From positions 59,835,933 to 59,899,932 of the forward strand of contig NC_081554.1 in the NCBI RefSeq assembly GCF_963082655.1: a stretch of DNA of 64,000 bases, written 5' to 3'. This DNA is from Stomoxys calcitrans (taxonomy: Eukaryota; Arthropoda; Insecta; Diptera; Muscidae). The translations under genes were made by a program, and so were the position numbers. The stretch's first letter is position 1; each line of letters starts with the position of its first letter. The notes under the pieces were generated by a model that saw nothing but the letters and a program-made list of their open reading frames with translations, did not search any database and was not told the origin of the DNA. Below, one piece after another: positions 21,701 to 32,437 of this stretch.

Positions 21701-24151
21701 ATTGCACCCATTCTTAGCACATTAATAGTTAGAACAATCGCCAACGCACAAAATATATGGACTATCAAATTAGTTCTTTACCACAGAAAATCGTTTAATA
21801 TGGGAATTGATTTGATTTAAGTCATTTAGTCATTTATAGAAAACTACCACATAAGGATCGATGTTATAGGCGTTAAGCCATGCCAAGCGAGTAGCACTAA
21901 CATTTAAACTAGCGCCATCTACTGGCTGGTTTCAATTTAGTTGATTCAAAAGCCAGTAGATGGCGCTTATTTAGAGAAGCCAAAATGAACAGAAAAAGGG
22001 CAGAGTGACCAAAATTTATCATACAGCATTTATCTTTGTTATGACAACCTATCGGTCCTTTGAATAAAGAAAAATAAAATATATGTGATTTTCGTTGCGG
22101 TTGTTTTCGGTATTATTTTTCAACTTTCACACCCTCCCCTTTACCATAATTTTCAAAAACACCAGATCTTGGAAATTGGTAGAGCCATTTAATCGAAATT
22201 TTGTTTTTACACTTACAGTAACCTAAAAACAAAAATTTGGTCTAAAAATCTGGGGTGGGGTGCCAATGAGGGTCGCCCACCTCCAAAATCCGCCAAACGG
22301 ATTTATAGATCAATCACTACAATACGGGTATCAAGTTAAAGGTATTTGAGAGTTGAAAACGAACCTTATATCCAATTGTGGGACTATGTGATTCGTTAGT
22401 CACCCCACCCCCAAAAACTTCCTCAAATCGGACATATTTACAGACCATGGCAGTATCGATCTAAAATGAAAGATCTTTAAGAATAGAGCTCGAAATTGAC
22501 TTTCACTATTGGGACCAATTCTCTGGGGGTCCACCACACCCCCAAACAGAACTTTTACTTACTTGGGGTTTAAAAAAGGGTATTTGGGAGTAGAAAAATC
22601 CACAGGAAAATTGGAATACATTTTCAACTCAAATTAGGCAGAAATTTCCAAATTTAGAGTACTTTTCTCCAACATAGCATTATCGGGCGCAGCAGAGCGG
22701 GCCGGGATCAGTTAGTCTATTATATAAAAATGAAATTGTTGCGCTTTGTTTGTTTGTTTATTTTTGTTTGTCTGTTTCGTAAAGACTCATAAGCGGCAGA
22801 ATCGATTTTCATGAAATTTTCGCAGATGGTTGTTTGAGCGCCCGGTGGAAAATTTTGATATTCGAAGGAAGGGATTTTAAGCGAAATTCTTCATGCTACC
22901 TTATGGTACCCAAAAAAACGAAAATGGTATAAAATTTTGGGGTCAAATACCTGGGGGACGCTCCATCCCAAAACCCACCCGAACGGACATGTTTACCGAT
23001 TGGGACAATATGGGTATCAAAAGGTAAAGTTTCCCCAGCCTCAAAAACACCACCCAACAGGACACTTTTACCGCTTTGGACAATATGGATTTCAAATGAA
23101 AGATATTTAAGAGTAGAGTAGAGAGTAGAGCTATCCAATACCCCAAAACCCCCCAGCACGACATATTTATCGATTGGGACAATATGGGGCTCAAATCGAA
23201 TGTATTATGAGTATACGGAGTATACTCATATACTCATACTTAGGATACAGGCCCTGAACAATGAGATTTCCATCGTATCTTACTTAATTTCCCATGAACA
23301 TTCCATTACGAAACAGGGAATACTTCTCCCATATCTATGGGCCCTCCTTTTTTATGCCGAGTCCGAACGGCGTGCCGTATAGCAACACCACTTGATCACC
23401 AATAGAAAAACAACCCAACTGTTTCTTAACATATTCGTGGGGAATTTTTGACAATGCAAATTATACAATTCTGGTTACGTTTTGGTCTATGTATTTATAT
23501 CGTTTACCTTTTCCTTAATTTTTCTACGGTTTCCTCTGAGGGTGCAGGAGCCTCTATTTCATACTGTCTTATAAGTGTACGTAGTTTTTCCAAAGCATCG
23601 GCCAAATTCATTTGTTGTGAACGAGTCAAATCACTTTTAATGACATAGTAGCCTTCTCGGGTTATTTTATTTTGCAGCTTTATGGTAAAAAAAAAACAAA
23701 ATTAATAAAAGGAGGCATTTTTTTAAACCACACAACCTTACCTCTGTCAATAGTTTTTGTCTTGTCTTCTCTGGTATCCAATCGGCTTCGGCCAACTTAA
23801 AGCGCACATCAACTTTGGTATTTACCGTATTAACATGTTGGCCACCAGGTCCAGAGCTGCGACTATAAGTTATTTCTAATTTGTTGATTGGTATGAATCC
23901 TGAAAACTTATCACCACTGCTCTGGGGCTGTGGGAAAAGATAAAATAAGTTACAAAGTATTGGAATATAGGTTTCATAACTCTTACCGGAGGCGGCGTGT
24001 ACAATTGAAGACGACTTTTGGGGTAGATTTTATCCAGAGATAAATCGCTTTTAAACGATAGATTACGTCCCAGTACAGCAGCTGATGTATAGGTTTTATC
24101 TAAGCTGCTATGTTTCAGCACCGAAATAAAGCTTTTGCAAATTTTATTCAT
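15729..24151 (-). CDS. mRpL58: Mitochondrial ribosomal peptidyl-tRNA hydrolase mRpL58/ICT1 (4 exons, 204 aa)
   Basis: Minus-strand exons: 24151-23987, 23927-23742, 23677-23508, 15822-15729; 615 nt, phases closing exactly. It rescues stalled mitoribosomes by hydrolysing peptidyl-tRNA and is built into the mitoribosome large subunit. The RF-type catalytic loop [20 protein letters not shown] has the GGQ at residues 83-85. The N-terminal ~45 residues are basic and hydroxylated, as in a mitochondrial targeting peptide. The third coding exon ends AAAAG before GTAAACG; reading on would stop at TAA after only 173 residues. The fourth exon supplies [20 protein letters not shown], the basic C-terminal tail with which ICT1 binds the ribosome, after a 7.7-kb intron full of LINE debris. 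The total is close to human ICT1 (206 aa). The tail exon is an inference from phase, splice sites and sequence character. Confidence 0.9.
15840..16930. other. Start of large mRpL58 intron 3, no feature seen
   Basis: AT-rich DNA with short CA/TA-rich runs (about 16040-16075). No coding signal or recognised repeat before the MITE at 16937. Confidence 0.35.
16937..17174 (+). mobile_element. Mariner-type MITE, copy 2 (238 bp)
   Basis: TTGGGTTGCCCAAAAAGTAA to GGGCAACCCAA, flanked by TA at 16935-16936 and 17175-17176. Near-identical to the copy at 62564 and to the reverse complement of that at 8901. Confidence 0.88.
17375..18003 (-). pseudogene. LINE E ORF2 C-terminal fragment
   Basis: The minus-strand frame 17997-17461 (178 aa) contains [32 protein letters not shown] and [12 protein letters not shown], the C-terminal part of endonuclease-RT LINEs that lack RNase H. 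The 3' end (17375-17500) matches 54755-54870. It is 5'-truncated and adjoins a LINE on the opposite strand. Confidence 0.75.
18028..20600 (+). pseudogene. RNase H-bearing LINE ORF2 (LOA/I-type), inactive
   Basis: Pieces in order: the endonuclease end ([15 protein letters not shown], then DHVFSDHR, 18040-18230); a linker [20 protein letters not shown]; the RT region ([18 protein letters not shown] near 19370); the thumb [14 protein letters not shown] (~19835); and RNase H ([15 protein letters not shown] ... [10 protein letters not shown] ... SDSQAAI, 20130-20573). Many stops and shifts occur. The palm motif usually read FLDIEGAFNN has Y for the catalytic D, and the YADD box is *ADA at about 19630. 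It is therefore dead. A 130-bp internal duplication lies at 18408-18667. Confidence 0.75.
18408..18667 (+). repeat. 130-bp tandem duplication inside the dead LINE
   Basis: CTGAATGACTCGCTTGTGTC starts at 18411 and again at 18541. The two copies are almost identical, so the duplication is much younger than the decay of the LINE. Confidence 0.85.
20601..21545. repeat. Family G array in mRpL58 intron 3
   Basis: Diverged units of ~130-150 bp, each with a phrase such as AATATGGGACTCAAATGAAA, ATTCGGGAG and a GGGGGCGGACCCTCCC stretch. The array abuts the LINE at about 20600. No coding sequence. Confidence 0.6.
21546..22100. other. Intron segment with a 17-bp perfect inverted repeat
   Basis: AGCGCCATCTACTGGCT at 21911-21927 is the exact reverse complement of 21951-21967, with a 23-bp loop. 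Otherwise AT-rich, no coding signal. Confidence 0.6.
22101..23185. repeat. Family G array, second block
   Basis: Repeats of the G phrases, with CCACCCCCAAAA-like runs. A terminal-looking block at 22735-22870 includes TTTGTCTGTTTCGTAAAGAC and GCAGAATCGATTTTCATGAA. The reverse-complement block at 47.5-48.3 kb ends comparably. Confidence 0.55.
23288..23392 (-). mobile_element. SINE family T, 3' fragment
   Basis: Matches the body of the 4327-4566 copy: CCCATGAACATTCCATTACG, CTTCTCCCATAT and GAACGGCGTGCCG. The box A/B head is missing. Confidence 0.6.
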
Positions 24152-25018
24152 GTTAGAAAATTGGCTAAAACAAAAAAAAAAATACCCCACCACAATTCTA
24201 CAATTTAATTTTTTCGTAACGCCGTATAACAACACAGCTGTTGTTGGCGTTACAGTTTGAAAGCAAATGGTAAAGGCTGCGGTTGTTGCCAAACTTAACC
24301 ACAATTGCAAGTGAAGCGTTAATTGAATAGCAGTTATATTGAACGATAAATACAGTCTCCATTTAAATTTGTTCATTTGCAGTCTGTGAAAATTTGTTCA
24401 TTTGCGGTACTTAGATATTCATTGAATGGAAATTTGACATTCACTAAAGGCGTGGACAAAACCTTTTTTTAACTTGGGCCAACTGCCTATATGTCTTTTT
24501 ATAGCTAAAAACACTTTACACAACCAAAGAAACTGGTCCTCGTTTGTGTACGTGTGCAAATAAATTGAGAGAAAGAGAAACACAAACAAAAATATGGGGT
24601 AGTTTGCAGTGAATATAAACACAGAATTGACATCTTAATACCGGCAAAATGGCCGGCTTTTTTCAGTTGTTCGCGTGAGACCACCTTCATTAATCCATCT
24701 TAAGTGCTACTCTAATTTCGAGTTTGTTACTAGTACGCGCCATTTTTCGTTGTTTGTAAGATGGTTTTTAACTATGAAACACACACACTGCCGATCGTTA
24801 TAAAAACACGTTGACAGTAAGAGCACTTGGCGAGAAAAATTGTGCCCAGCTGTTTGCTGTCCACTACCTGGGTTAATATGTCTTGAGTATAACCACCCAC
24901 TTCACGAAACTGGTGATCAGCTGTTAACAGAGACCTCTTTGCATTTTTAGTCTCTTTTTGTAAAAACGTGGATTGTTTACCTTTGATATCCTAATCTTCT
25001 TCCTTTATTAAACTCGGT
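24152..25018. promoter_or_regulatory. Divergent spacer between mRpL58 and Trm1 (867 bp)
   Basis: Both genes start outward from this spacer, so it must hold both promoters. It includes a block at about 24500-24720 also found at 38860-39085, with GTTCGCGTGAGACCAC and TTAATACCGGCAAAATGGCC, and several CAGCTGTT motifs. No TATA box was assigned. Confidence 0.5.
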
Positions 25019-26962
25019 ATGGAACCTTTAGAAAGTGCCGATTCTGAGGGAAGCGCCAAGGCAATTCCCACTAGCAATTCGATTAATAAAATTATAAGTG
25101 AACGTTCGGCTGAAATTGTTGCAGGCGGCAATGTCTTTTATAATCCAGTGCAAGAATTTAATCGAGATTTAAGCATATCCGTGGTAAATGTATACTTTCA
25201 ACGTCTTATCAAGGAGAGGCAAGCACACCAGAAACCTCATAAGAAAGATGCAAATGGTAATGGCGAGCAGCAACCAGAAGAAAAGTCATCGGCAAAAACT
25301 GAAACTTCATATGTAGCAGGCACCAAGTACGATGATGGTATGCGTATTTTGGAAGCTCTTTCAGCAACTGGTTTGCGTAGCATACGTTATGCCAAAGAAA
25401 TAGCTGGAGTTAAGGAAATAGTAGCAAATGACTTATCAAAACAGGCCGTTGAAGCCATTAAGGAGAATGTTAAGCACAATAGGGTGGAGCATCTAATAGA
25501 ACCCAGTCATGCTGATGCCATGTAAGTTGCCAACATAATAGTAAATGTTTCAAATTTTAACACACTGCTTTTATTTTAGGACCCTAATGTACCTATCTAC
25601 CTCAAAGTCCAAGCAATTCGATTGCATAGATTTGGACCCTTATGGTTGTCCAAATCGTTTTCTAGATGGAGCCATACAAGCTATCGTTGATGGTGGTTTA
25701 TTGCTAGTCACCGCCACGGATATGGCTGTACTAGCAGGCAATGCCCCGGAGGCCTGTTATGTTAAATATGGTTCGGTGCCCTTACGCATGAAATCCTGTC
25801 ACGAAATGGCTCTGAGAATTTTGTTGCATTGCATAGAGACCCATGCCAATCGTTATGGCAAATATATTGTACCTTTACTAAGTATTTCCGCCGATTTTTA
25901 TGTGCGCATTTTTGTGCGTGTCTTTAGTAGCCAGGCAAAGTGTAAATATAGCATGAGCAAGCAATCAATGATATATCAATGTACAGGTTGCGACACATAC
26001 ACCTTACATCCATTGGGTACAATAAAACCCAATCCTACCCCCTCTAATCCCAATCAAGTAAAGTTTGGAATACCCACAGGACCACCGGTCACAGATAAAT
26101 GTGAACACTGTGGTCATAAACACCATGTAAGTTGTTTGAAACTAGTGTGATGTAAAAAAAGTTATTTTGTTGTTTTCCCTACTATATAGTTAGGTGGCCC
26201 TGTTTGGTCTGATCCCATACATGACAAAACGTTTGTACGAGATTTACTTAATGAAATCGAAAAGAAACCTTTGCAGGAGCTGGGCACACAAAAACGTCTT
26301 GTCGGCATGTTGACTGTGGTTCTAGAAGAACTAGAGGATGTTCCCCTCTACTATACTTTGGATAAACTTTGTTGTGTTCTAAAATTGGAAATTGTGCCTA
26401 TTTTGAAATTTCGTTCTGCCATTTTGCATGCAGGTTACAAGGTTTCTTTTTCCCATGCCTATAAAAATTCTATAAAAACAAATGCCCCCGCTTCTGTGCT
26501 ATGGGATATCCTTAGATGTTGGAACAAACGACATCCGGTAAAAGCAGAACGTATGATTGATAGTACACCCATTAAGGCAATACTTAGCAAAGAATGTTCC
26601 AAGGTATATGAATTTGACAATATACACCCTGAAGCAAATCCCAAGAGCAGAAAGCAGGCTCTTTCCAGATTTCAAGCAAACCCCACTCCACACTGGGGAC
26701 CTGGCACAAGAGCTACCATAATGTAAGTTTGAATGTTCAAAGCATTTTGGTATTTACAAAGTAGCTTTACTTTTTTTTCATTCATAGGATTGGCGAAGAT
26801 AAAATCGAAAAAAGTTTCCGCAATCAAAATAAAAAACAAAAGCACAAAGTTCCAGCAAATCCCAATGACTGCCAAGATTTCAATGGAGACGAGGGCGAAG
26901 TACAAAAAACTAAAGTACCCAAAATTGACTCCGACGATTTAGATGTAAAAATGGAGACGTGA
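25019..26962 (+). CDS. Trm1: tRNA (guanine-26,N2-N2) dimethyltransferase Trm1/TRMT1 (4 exons, 585 aa)
   Basis: Exons 25019-25521, 25580-26126, 26190-26722 and 26788-26962; 1758 nt, phases closing. The enzyme uses S-adenosylmethionine to dimethylate G26 of cytosolic and mitochondrial tRNAs. The start ATG is followed by an FYNPVQEFNRDLS motif (residues 40-52), typical of the family N-terminus. The SAM-binding loop is LEALSATGLRSIRYA (111-125), VANDLS follows (135-140), and the catalytic-site DLDPYG is at 185-190. Paired Cys motifs CTGC and CEHC in exon 2 form the family's zinc site. The C-terminus is a Lys/Gln-rich tail ending VKMET. The length is ordinary for an insect Trm1. Introns are 57-65 bp. 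It is divergent from mRpL58. No oddities seen. Confidence 0.96.
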
Positions 26963-27026
26963 CTATAAGGAAAACACTATAATTTTTACGATTTTTTACA
27001 AAGATGTTGATTTTGTAAAAAAGTTT

Positions 27027-27032
27027 AATAAA
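27027..27032 (+). terminator. Poly(A) signal of Trm1
   Basis: AATAAA, 65 bp past the Trm1 stop codon. Confidence 0.65.
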
Positions 27033-27430
27033 TTTTAAATGTTGTAGTTTACTATGCCATGTGTTTATAAAACGAAGACTACGAAGATGCCGAGATAATT
27101 TATACTTCAATATCATGACAGTCGGTTCTATGTATCCGATGAGATTTTCAATGGCCAATGGTTGCCACTTCAGTGTAAGTATTTCATGCTTTTTGTGTGA
27201 GGATAAGTACATCCCGGAGTGGCTGCTCCATATACTTTCCTGTTCAGTGCAATAATTGAAAATAACACGGGGCACTGATTCTAACAAGCATCCCAACTTT
27301 AACAAATTCCATTTTTAAGCGCTACCTTTTGCTGTATTATGTGACAATTGAATTGTTTGTTATTTTCATCGCTAAAGCGCAGATATCCTACTACTCCCTG
27401 TTAAAGGACCGCAGACCAACACTCCCTCAT
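27033..27430. other. Downstream of Trm1, no gene supported
   Basis: A 131-codon minus-strand frame (27305-26910) overlaps the Trm1 end and has no recognisable domain. Nothing else seen. Confidence 0.35.
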
Positions 27431-27432
27431 GT

Positions 27433-27560
27433 TATTGTTGTAGCCACAGTTTCATGTGGAGGTGGCGATTCTCGTCAAGCTCCTGTAGGTGAGCAGCGCG
27501 TTCCGGCGCCTTGTCATTTCTAGCATAGCATACATAGCATAGGCACTCAGTTTGTGCAGG
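27433..27560 (-). mobile_element. Retroposon family B, internally deleted copy 3
   Basis: TTATTGTTGTAGCCACAGTT and GATTCTCGTCAAGCTCCTGT are followed directly by GGCGCCTTGTCAT and GGCACTCAG, so ~80 bp of the family consensus order is missing. Confidence 0.6.
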
Positions 27561-28195
27561 AGCCGGTGCGCATGGCACTCGTTCGTTCTATTGTGCACGA
27601 CTGACAACTTACACGTAGAAGAGAATTTCGATACAGAAGCGATTGCCAGATGTGGAAGACTGTCAAGCGACGCAGAATGCCCTGGCATCGCGTTACGTGG
27701 GAAGGTGATTAGGCTTTCTTTGATTTCGGGACATTAAGTGGTGGAAGGGAATGAGGCGCATTTCGGGTTAGCGAAGAGCGGGTCTCTGACTAAAGCTAAT
27801 CATTTTACTGAATCAATGAAATCTGTGTTAGATCTTTCGTATGATATATACCTTTGACATGTACCACGCAATTGGGCAGTGACATGATTCTTTAGGTTGT
27901 AGGGTGGCCGAGCTTTTCGCGAAACAGGACGACAGTTGTCGTCAGGCTGAAAAAGCATGACGTTGTGCTACTGATTCAAGTCCTGTCTGCACATTGCAAT
28001 GTCATCTCTAGGAGAGGCGGACTACTGCTTGGTTTGTGGTGAAAATGATTTTGGGAAGGTAAAGCAACTTTTGCGCCAATGCCCTGCAAATGGGGAGAGA
28101 AGGCACCGGATTATGAGTGAACACCTAATTCTGTACATGGACTCTCTACATGCATACAGCACTCTCATCCTTTTGTACTTCATGCTATAGGGGTC
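27560..28195 (+). pseudogene. RNase H-bearing LINE, 3' part of ORF2
   Basis: Decayed frames give the RNase H His region (SGH, then VEGNEAHFGLAKSGSLTKA, ~27727-27790) and the Cys/His region (ADYCLVCGEND ... LLRQCPANGERRHR, 28017-28110). Frames are interrupted repeatedly. Confidence 0.6.
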
Positions 28196-28273
28196 TGAAA
28201 ATGTAAAGTGGATAAAAGTCTGAATCGAAGAGGGTTCCTCTCTTGTCTTGTCCGCCTGACTCCTTTCATTTTC

Positions 28274-28530
28274 ATTGTTGTGGCAATCAAGGTGAGCCAG
28301 CTTGGTCCGGTCCATAGGACCGATCGCCGCGGGAACGTAATGACCATTGCTAATGTAAACAAAGGCTCCAATAACTCAATACCAGTGATGGTTCGCGACT
28401 GCAGTTGAAGCTACTCGGTACGGAGTATTCCACTATCCACAACCTGAGGAGGCGCCCGGTAGCTCCCAGCTAAGCTTCTCCTGATAAAAATGTACACCAC
28501 ACAGATTCGCCGGGGACTCGATAACACAGG
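28274..28530 (-). mobile_element. Retroposon family B, copy 4
   Basis: Contains CCATAGGACCGATCGCCGCG, GTTCGCGACTGCAGTTGAAG, TTCCACTATCC and ACACCACACAGATTC in family order. Both ends are degraded. Confidence 0.6.
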
Positions 28531-28539
28531 ATGGAACTA

Positions 28540-28702
28540 TGAGCTCAAATCTGTGTAGTGTGTCGTTATCACAAGAAGCACAGGCTCTTGCTTAAATAGT
28601 AAGTGCCTATGATGGTCGATACGACAAGGTGTGTTATTGCCGTCATGTTTCCGCGGCGACCCCCACATGCAAATGTGGCTACAACAACAACAAAAATCGT
28701 TG
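28540..28702 (+). mobile_element. Retroposon family B, 3' part, copy 5 (opposite orientation)
   Basis: Reads in sense orientation on the plus strand: GTGCCTATGATGGTCGATAC, then a CCACATGCAAATGTGGCTAC end and a CAACAACAACAAAA tail. It faces copy 4, making an inverted pair. Confidence 0.65.
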
Positions 28703-28819
28703 CTCAAAGTTCCGGCCTGTGCTGTGCTCATAGCAATCCATGCGGAGTTATGTTGCTCATAGTTATCCCGTGTCGTGCACATTTTTGTTGTTGTATCATG
28801 TCATGTGCCTGAGTTGGAA

Positions 28820-29245
28820 GGTCACCGTAGCGCAGAGTGCAGCATGTCCGCCTGTTGCTGTAGCAGTATGTTGTATACTGAGGCTGCAGCCCTTGCCGAA
28901 GAAGGATTCAATCGGGTCAATCCGGTACGTACAACCGGCTGCCATATGATTGCCACCTGTGACTCTGAACGCCTGGGTTCGAATTCCGGCGAGAACATCG
29001 GGAAAAATTTTCAACGGTGATTATCTCCTACTAATATGCTGGCGGCATTTCTGAGGTGATGTGCCATAATCTGTTATGTAAAAACTTTCCCCAAAGATGT
29101 TTCGCATGACGGCAAAACTTTCGGGCTCGGCCATAAAAAGGAGGTCCGTTATTATTGAGCTTAAAACTTGAATCGGACAACACTCATTGTTGTGAGAAAG
29201 TCTGCCTCCCGTTTCTTAATGGAGTGTTCATGGGATATTTAGCAT
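28820..29245 (+). mobile_element. SINE family T split by retroposon A
   Basis: The SINE head has box A TAGCGCAGAG (28828-28837), then CATGTCCGCCT, then the A insertion, then GACTCTGAACGCC and box B GGTTCGAATTCC (28976-28987). The body continues through GGCCATAAAAAGGAGG to the conserved ATGGAGTGTTCATGGG end. Removing A restores normal box spacing. Confidence 0.8.
28853..28951 (-). mobile_element. Short retroposon family A, copy 3, nested in SINE T
   Basis: Full ~100-bp A unit from TTGCTGTAGCAG to CATATGAT. Flanks CCGCCT and CCACCT suggest a short, diverged target duplication. Confidence 0.75.
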
Positions 29246-32200
29246 TTTGGTGTTGGTTTCCCAACTATACTTCATACTCTGAGGTAGAACTTTAGCTGTG
29301 TTCTTCCCCTTCGGTTTTAGGGTGAACACAGTGTGATGCGGCTAGCGACTGACGGTCCTGGACACGTGCCCATCATGCTTATATATACATTGCCCATGTT
29401 AGATTAGGTTTTGGTGGCAGCCTCCAAACAGACTCACTAAGAAATGTCTGTCCTTTGTGATACCACAGTACAGGAGCAGGAAAATATCTTTTAATTCCTG
29501 CTATTGAACTCGCTAGATCGCCTCAAAAGTTTACACCCAATAATTTAGAAAAGTTCTTAAGAAGTAAACGAAAGTGAAACTTCTTGCTAGTGCAGCACAA
29601 GCCTACCCACAGATTCCAGTTGCCAAAAAAATCCAATATTTTTTTATTACATATTCATTTGAAAAATATTAAAGTTTTATTGATTTTTAATGCATGTTTA
29701 CAATCTTTGTTAGAAAGAATTAGTTTGTAGGGGTAGATCCTAAAAAAATTAAAATCGATTAGTAACATATCCAAAACTTACCTGGTTTTCGAAACATGAA
29801 AATCACACTTCTCCATTTATCAGTCATAGTTTGGATTCCTTCATCTGTATATTTTGTTTCATACGCTTGGAAACCTGTGCTATATATTTTTTTTTTTCAG
29901 AAGAAAAAAATGAATCGATCGATCGCTACTGCAACAAACAAGGACCACCAATGCAATATGCAGCAGCACAGCCATAAACAAGGACACCATTTAATGAATT
30001 TTCACCCAACGTTCGTGTGTGGGGAGTGATTTTCGACTGCTTTGGCAGCAAAAAACCACATACACACAATTCAGGATTTAAATTTTTGGCAAAAACTGGA
30101 AACCTGGTAACGTACGTTTTTCTGTTTGCAAATACGATGATGATATACAGCAAACTCTAGCTAAGATCACTTCATAAACCACCAACCTCGAACCACCATT
30201 AAGAAGAACATACACCTTGCTGCGCTGTTGTTGTTTCTTCACTTATCAAAAAAAGAGTACGATGAAACGCACGAAATTGAATTAGCAAGAGACGACAGCA
30301 AAACGCCAAGCCAACCAACTACGGACTGCTGCCTACTTTCTGCTGTTGAGTGTCTGTCTTTGCTTTGATTTGCTGCATTTTACAAAAGATACAGATACTG
30401 CGGCACTGCGGCAAGTGTCAAGTCATTCTTAAGCGAATAACCACAAATTGATGAAAGGAACGTTGTAGTTACCATTAAGCTTGTTTTACATATTTACAGC
30501 AAACCTCTAGTGCCCCCTCCTCCTCCTTGAAGGGGGGAGATAGAGCCAGCCCAGCGCAACAGCAAAACGAACATTTCAGCTTAAAACACCGAAGATACAG
30601 CAGCAAAGAGCGGCTTAATCTTTGGTGATGTCAAAACAGGTTTGTCTGTCTGTAAGCAGCAAGCAGCAGCAGCAACAGCTCGCCCACACACTTTCTCTGC
30701 TTCCCACACACCACTCTTCTTCATGTTCTCTACTACACACTCATTGCCTTAATATACACTTTCAGTTATTTCTTTCAGCCTGCCTGCCTCTCTTCATTCT
30801 GCTTTAAAAGAACAGCCAACAAACCGCTTTAACATTTTGCCTGTATTGTATACAAAATGATTAAAATTATTAAAATTGCAAGTTGAAAGCATAGTTTTGT
30901 TTTTGTTTAACAAAATCATCAACACAAAAAAGTAGTAGCGCGAGAAAGAGAAAATCAAACCAAAAAAGAAAATGAAAAACAAAATTAAAAATGTATGTGT
31001 GTAACTAAGGCTTAGGCTATACTGCTTAGGCTTTGCCTGACATCTCCTAAAATTATGATTGCTCTCTTTCTCTCTCTCTCTCTCTTAAGTTCCAGTGTAA
31101 AGAGTGTCATTGGAATTTTTTTATTTTTGTATTTTTACACTACAATAAGAGAAAACGCTGAATGCTAATTTATTTTTTTAACCCTAGATAACTTTATATG
31201 AATAACTTGTGACAAACTTCCAACTGATAAACAAAAATAATAATTTGTTTTGAATTATTTTTTAATTTTTTTTTTAATAATAAATGAAAATTAGTGATTT
31301 CTTTGTATGTTATGTATTTATGTATTTTCGTGATCTTCTTTGCACTAGCAACTACAATATTTTATATGAATGTAGGTATGTATTTAAGTTGTAGTTTTTT
31401 TTTATTGAGGTTATGGAAAAGAGGTTGGAGAAAGGTAATATCAATTTCACCTTGCATTGGTGAATTTTCGTTATAATTTGTTGTTTTTGAATATGGACTG
31501 TTAAAAGGAAGGGGAAATGAATGAGTGGTGTGACTATAAAAAAAATCCTTATTTTGCTTTTGGCTTACAAAACAATAAAATTTCACGAAAAAAGAAACTT
31601 AAATTCATGTTAGAAATGAATATATACTATGTATGTATGTTGTGTAAATGGTGTTAGCTCTGAGAAGATTTTACAAACTGTTTGGGTTACTCATACTTTG
31701 TATCATTTTGTTAAGAAACTACTTTTCCTTCTAAATCTTGACAGGATATTATGACAACAGACACATGTCATCATTATCATTCTAATAAAAACAAATTTTA
31801 CTTTGTTTTTTTGTTTTTTGTTTTACAGTTTAGTTTTCATGACTAAATTAAAAATAATAAGGTTGTTGTTTAAAATATAGAATTTATACCTGCTGATAAA
31901 ACAGCAACATAGTGGTGTGTTAAAAGTAATTGGAAATTAGTTGTCACCCTAGCAGCCTGCTGTAACACATTTACGGAAGGATGGGGTAGACCTGAAAAGA
32001 AATATATAAGAATTTATTAGCCGAGAAAGTCAAATAACAAAATTAAAGAAAATTGTGATAGCGGTGGTAACGAATTACCCATGGTACAATTAAGAGGTAG
32101 GGTCATTAGCACAACAACAAAACTTTACCCCCAAAGAAATTACCTTGAGTGGCAAATGTCGTAAATTCAAATGTCAACGTGGTTTTAGAAATAATCCTTG

Positions 32201-32426
32201 TTTTACAACCTATCTTTTTCAAATGTAATTTATTTTTGTATTTTAATCATTATAACACTGTTTTGTGGCTTGTGTGGAATATCGGAGCAAGTAGAACATA
32301 CCCTTGAGATTTTAGAAAAAAATCATACAGCCTTTGACATTTAGATTTACTACAAAATCAAAACAAAAATAAAAAAAAATTGTACTCAGCTGATCGCATG
32401 ACCTCACCTTATAAGTACACCCTGGA
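29246..32426. other. Intergenic AT-rich region without a supportable gene (~3.2 kb)
   Basis: 29395-29475 is a minus-strand fragment resembling the 3' end of the RNase H-bearing LINE at 1.1-1.2 kb (TGATACCACAGTACAGGAGC). 30655-30690 is (AGC)n-rich. 31066-31085 is a CT microsatellite. The rest is AT-rich with only short frames. A noncoding transcript or distal UTR cannot be excluded. Confidence 0.4.
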
Positions 32427-32437
32427 AATTACTAATG

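Noticed and set aside
23504..23506. TAA as the stop codon of mRpL58
   Set aside because: It lies inside a GTAAAC splice donor, and ending there would remove the conserved basic tail found at 15822-15729.
26910..27305. 131-codon minus-strand ORF beside Trm1, considered as a chemoreceptor fragment
   Set aside because: No conserved motif could be identified and it overlaps the Trm1 last exon and 3' UTR.
28828..28987. Possible intron-containing tRNA gene (boxes ~150 bp apart)
   Set aside because: The intervening DNA is a complete retroposon A copy; the locus is an interrupted SINE.
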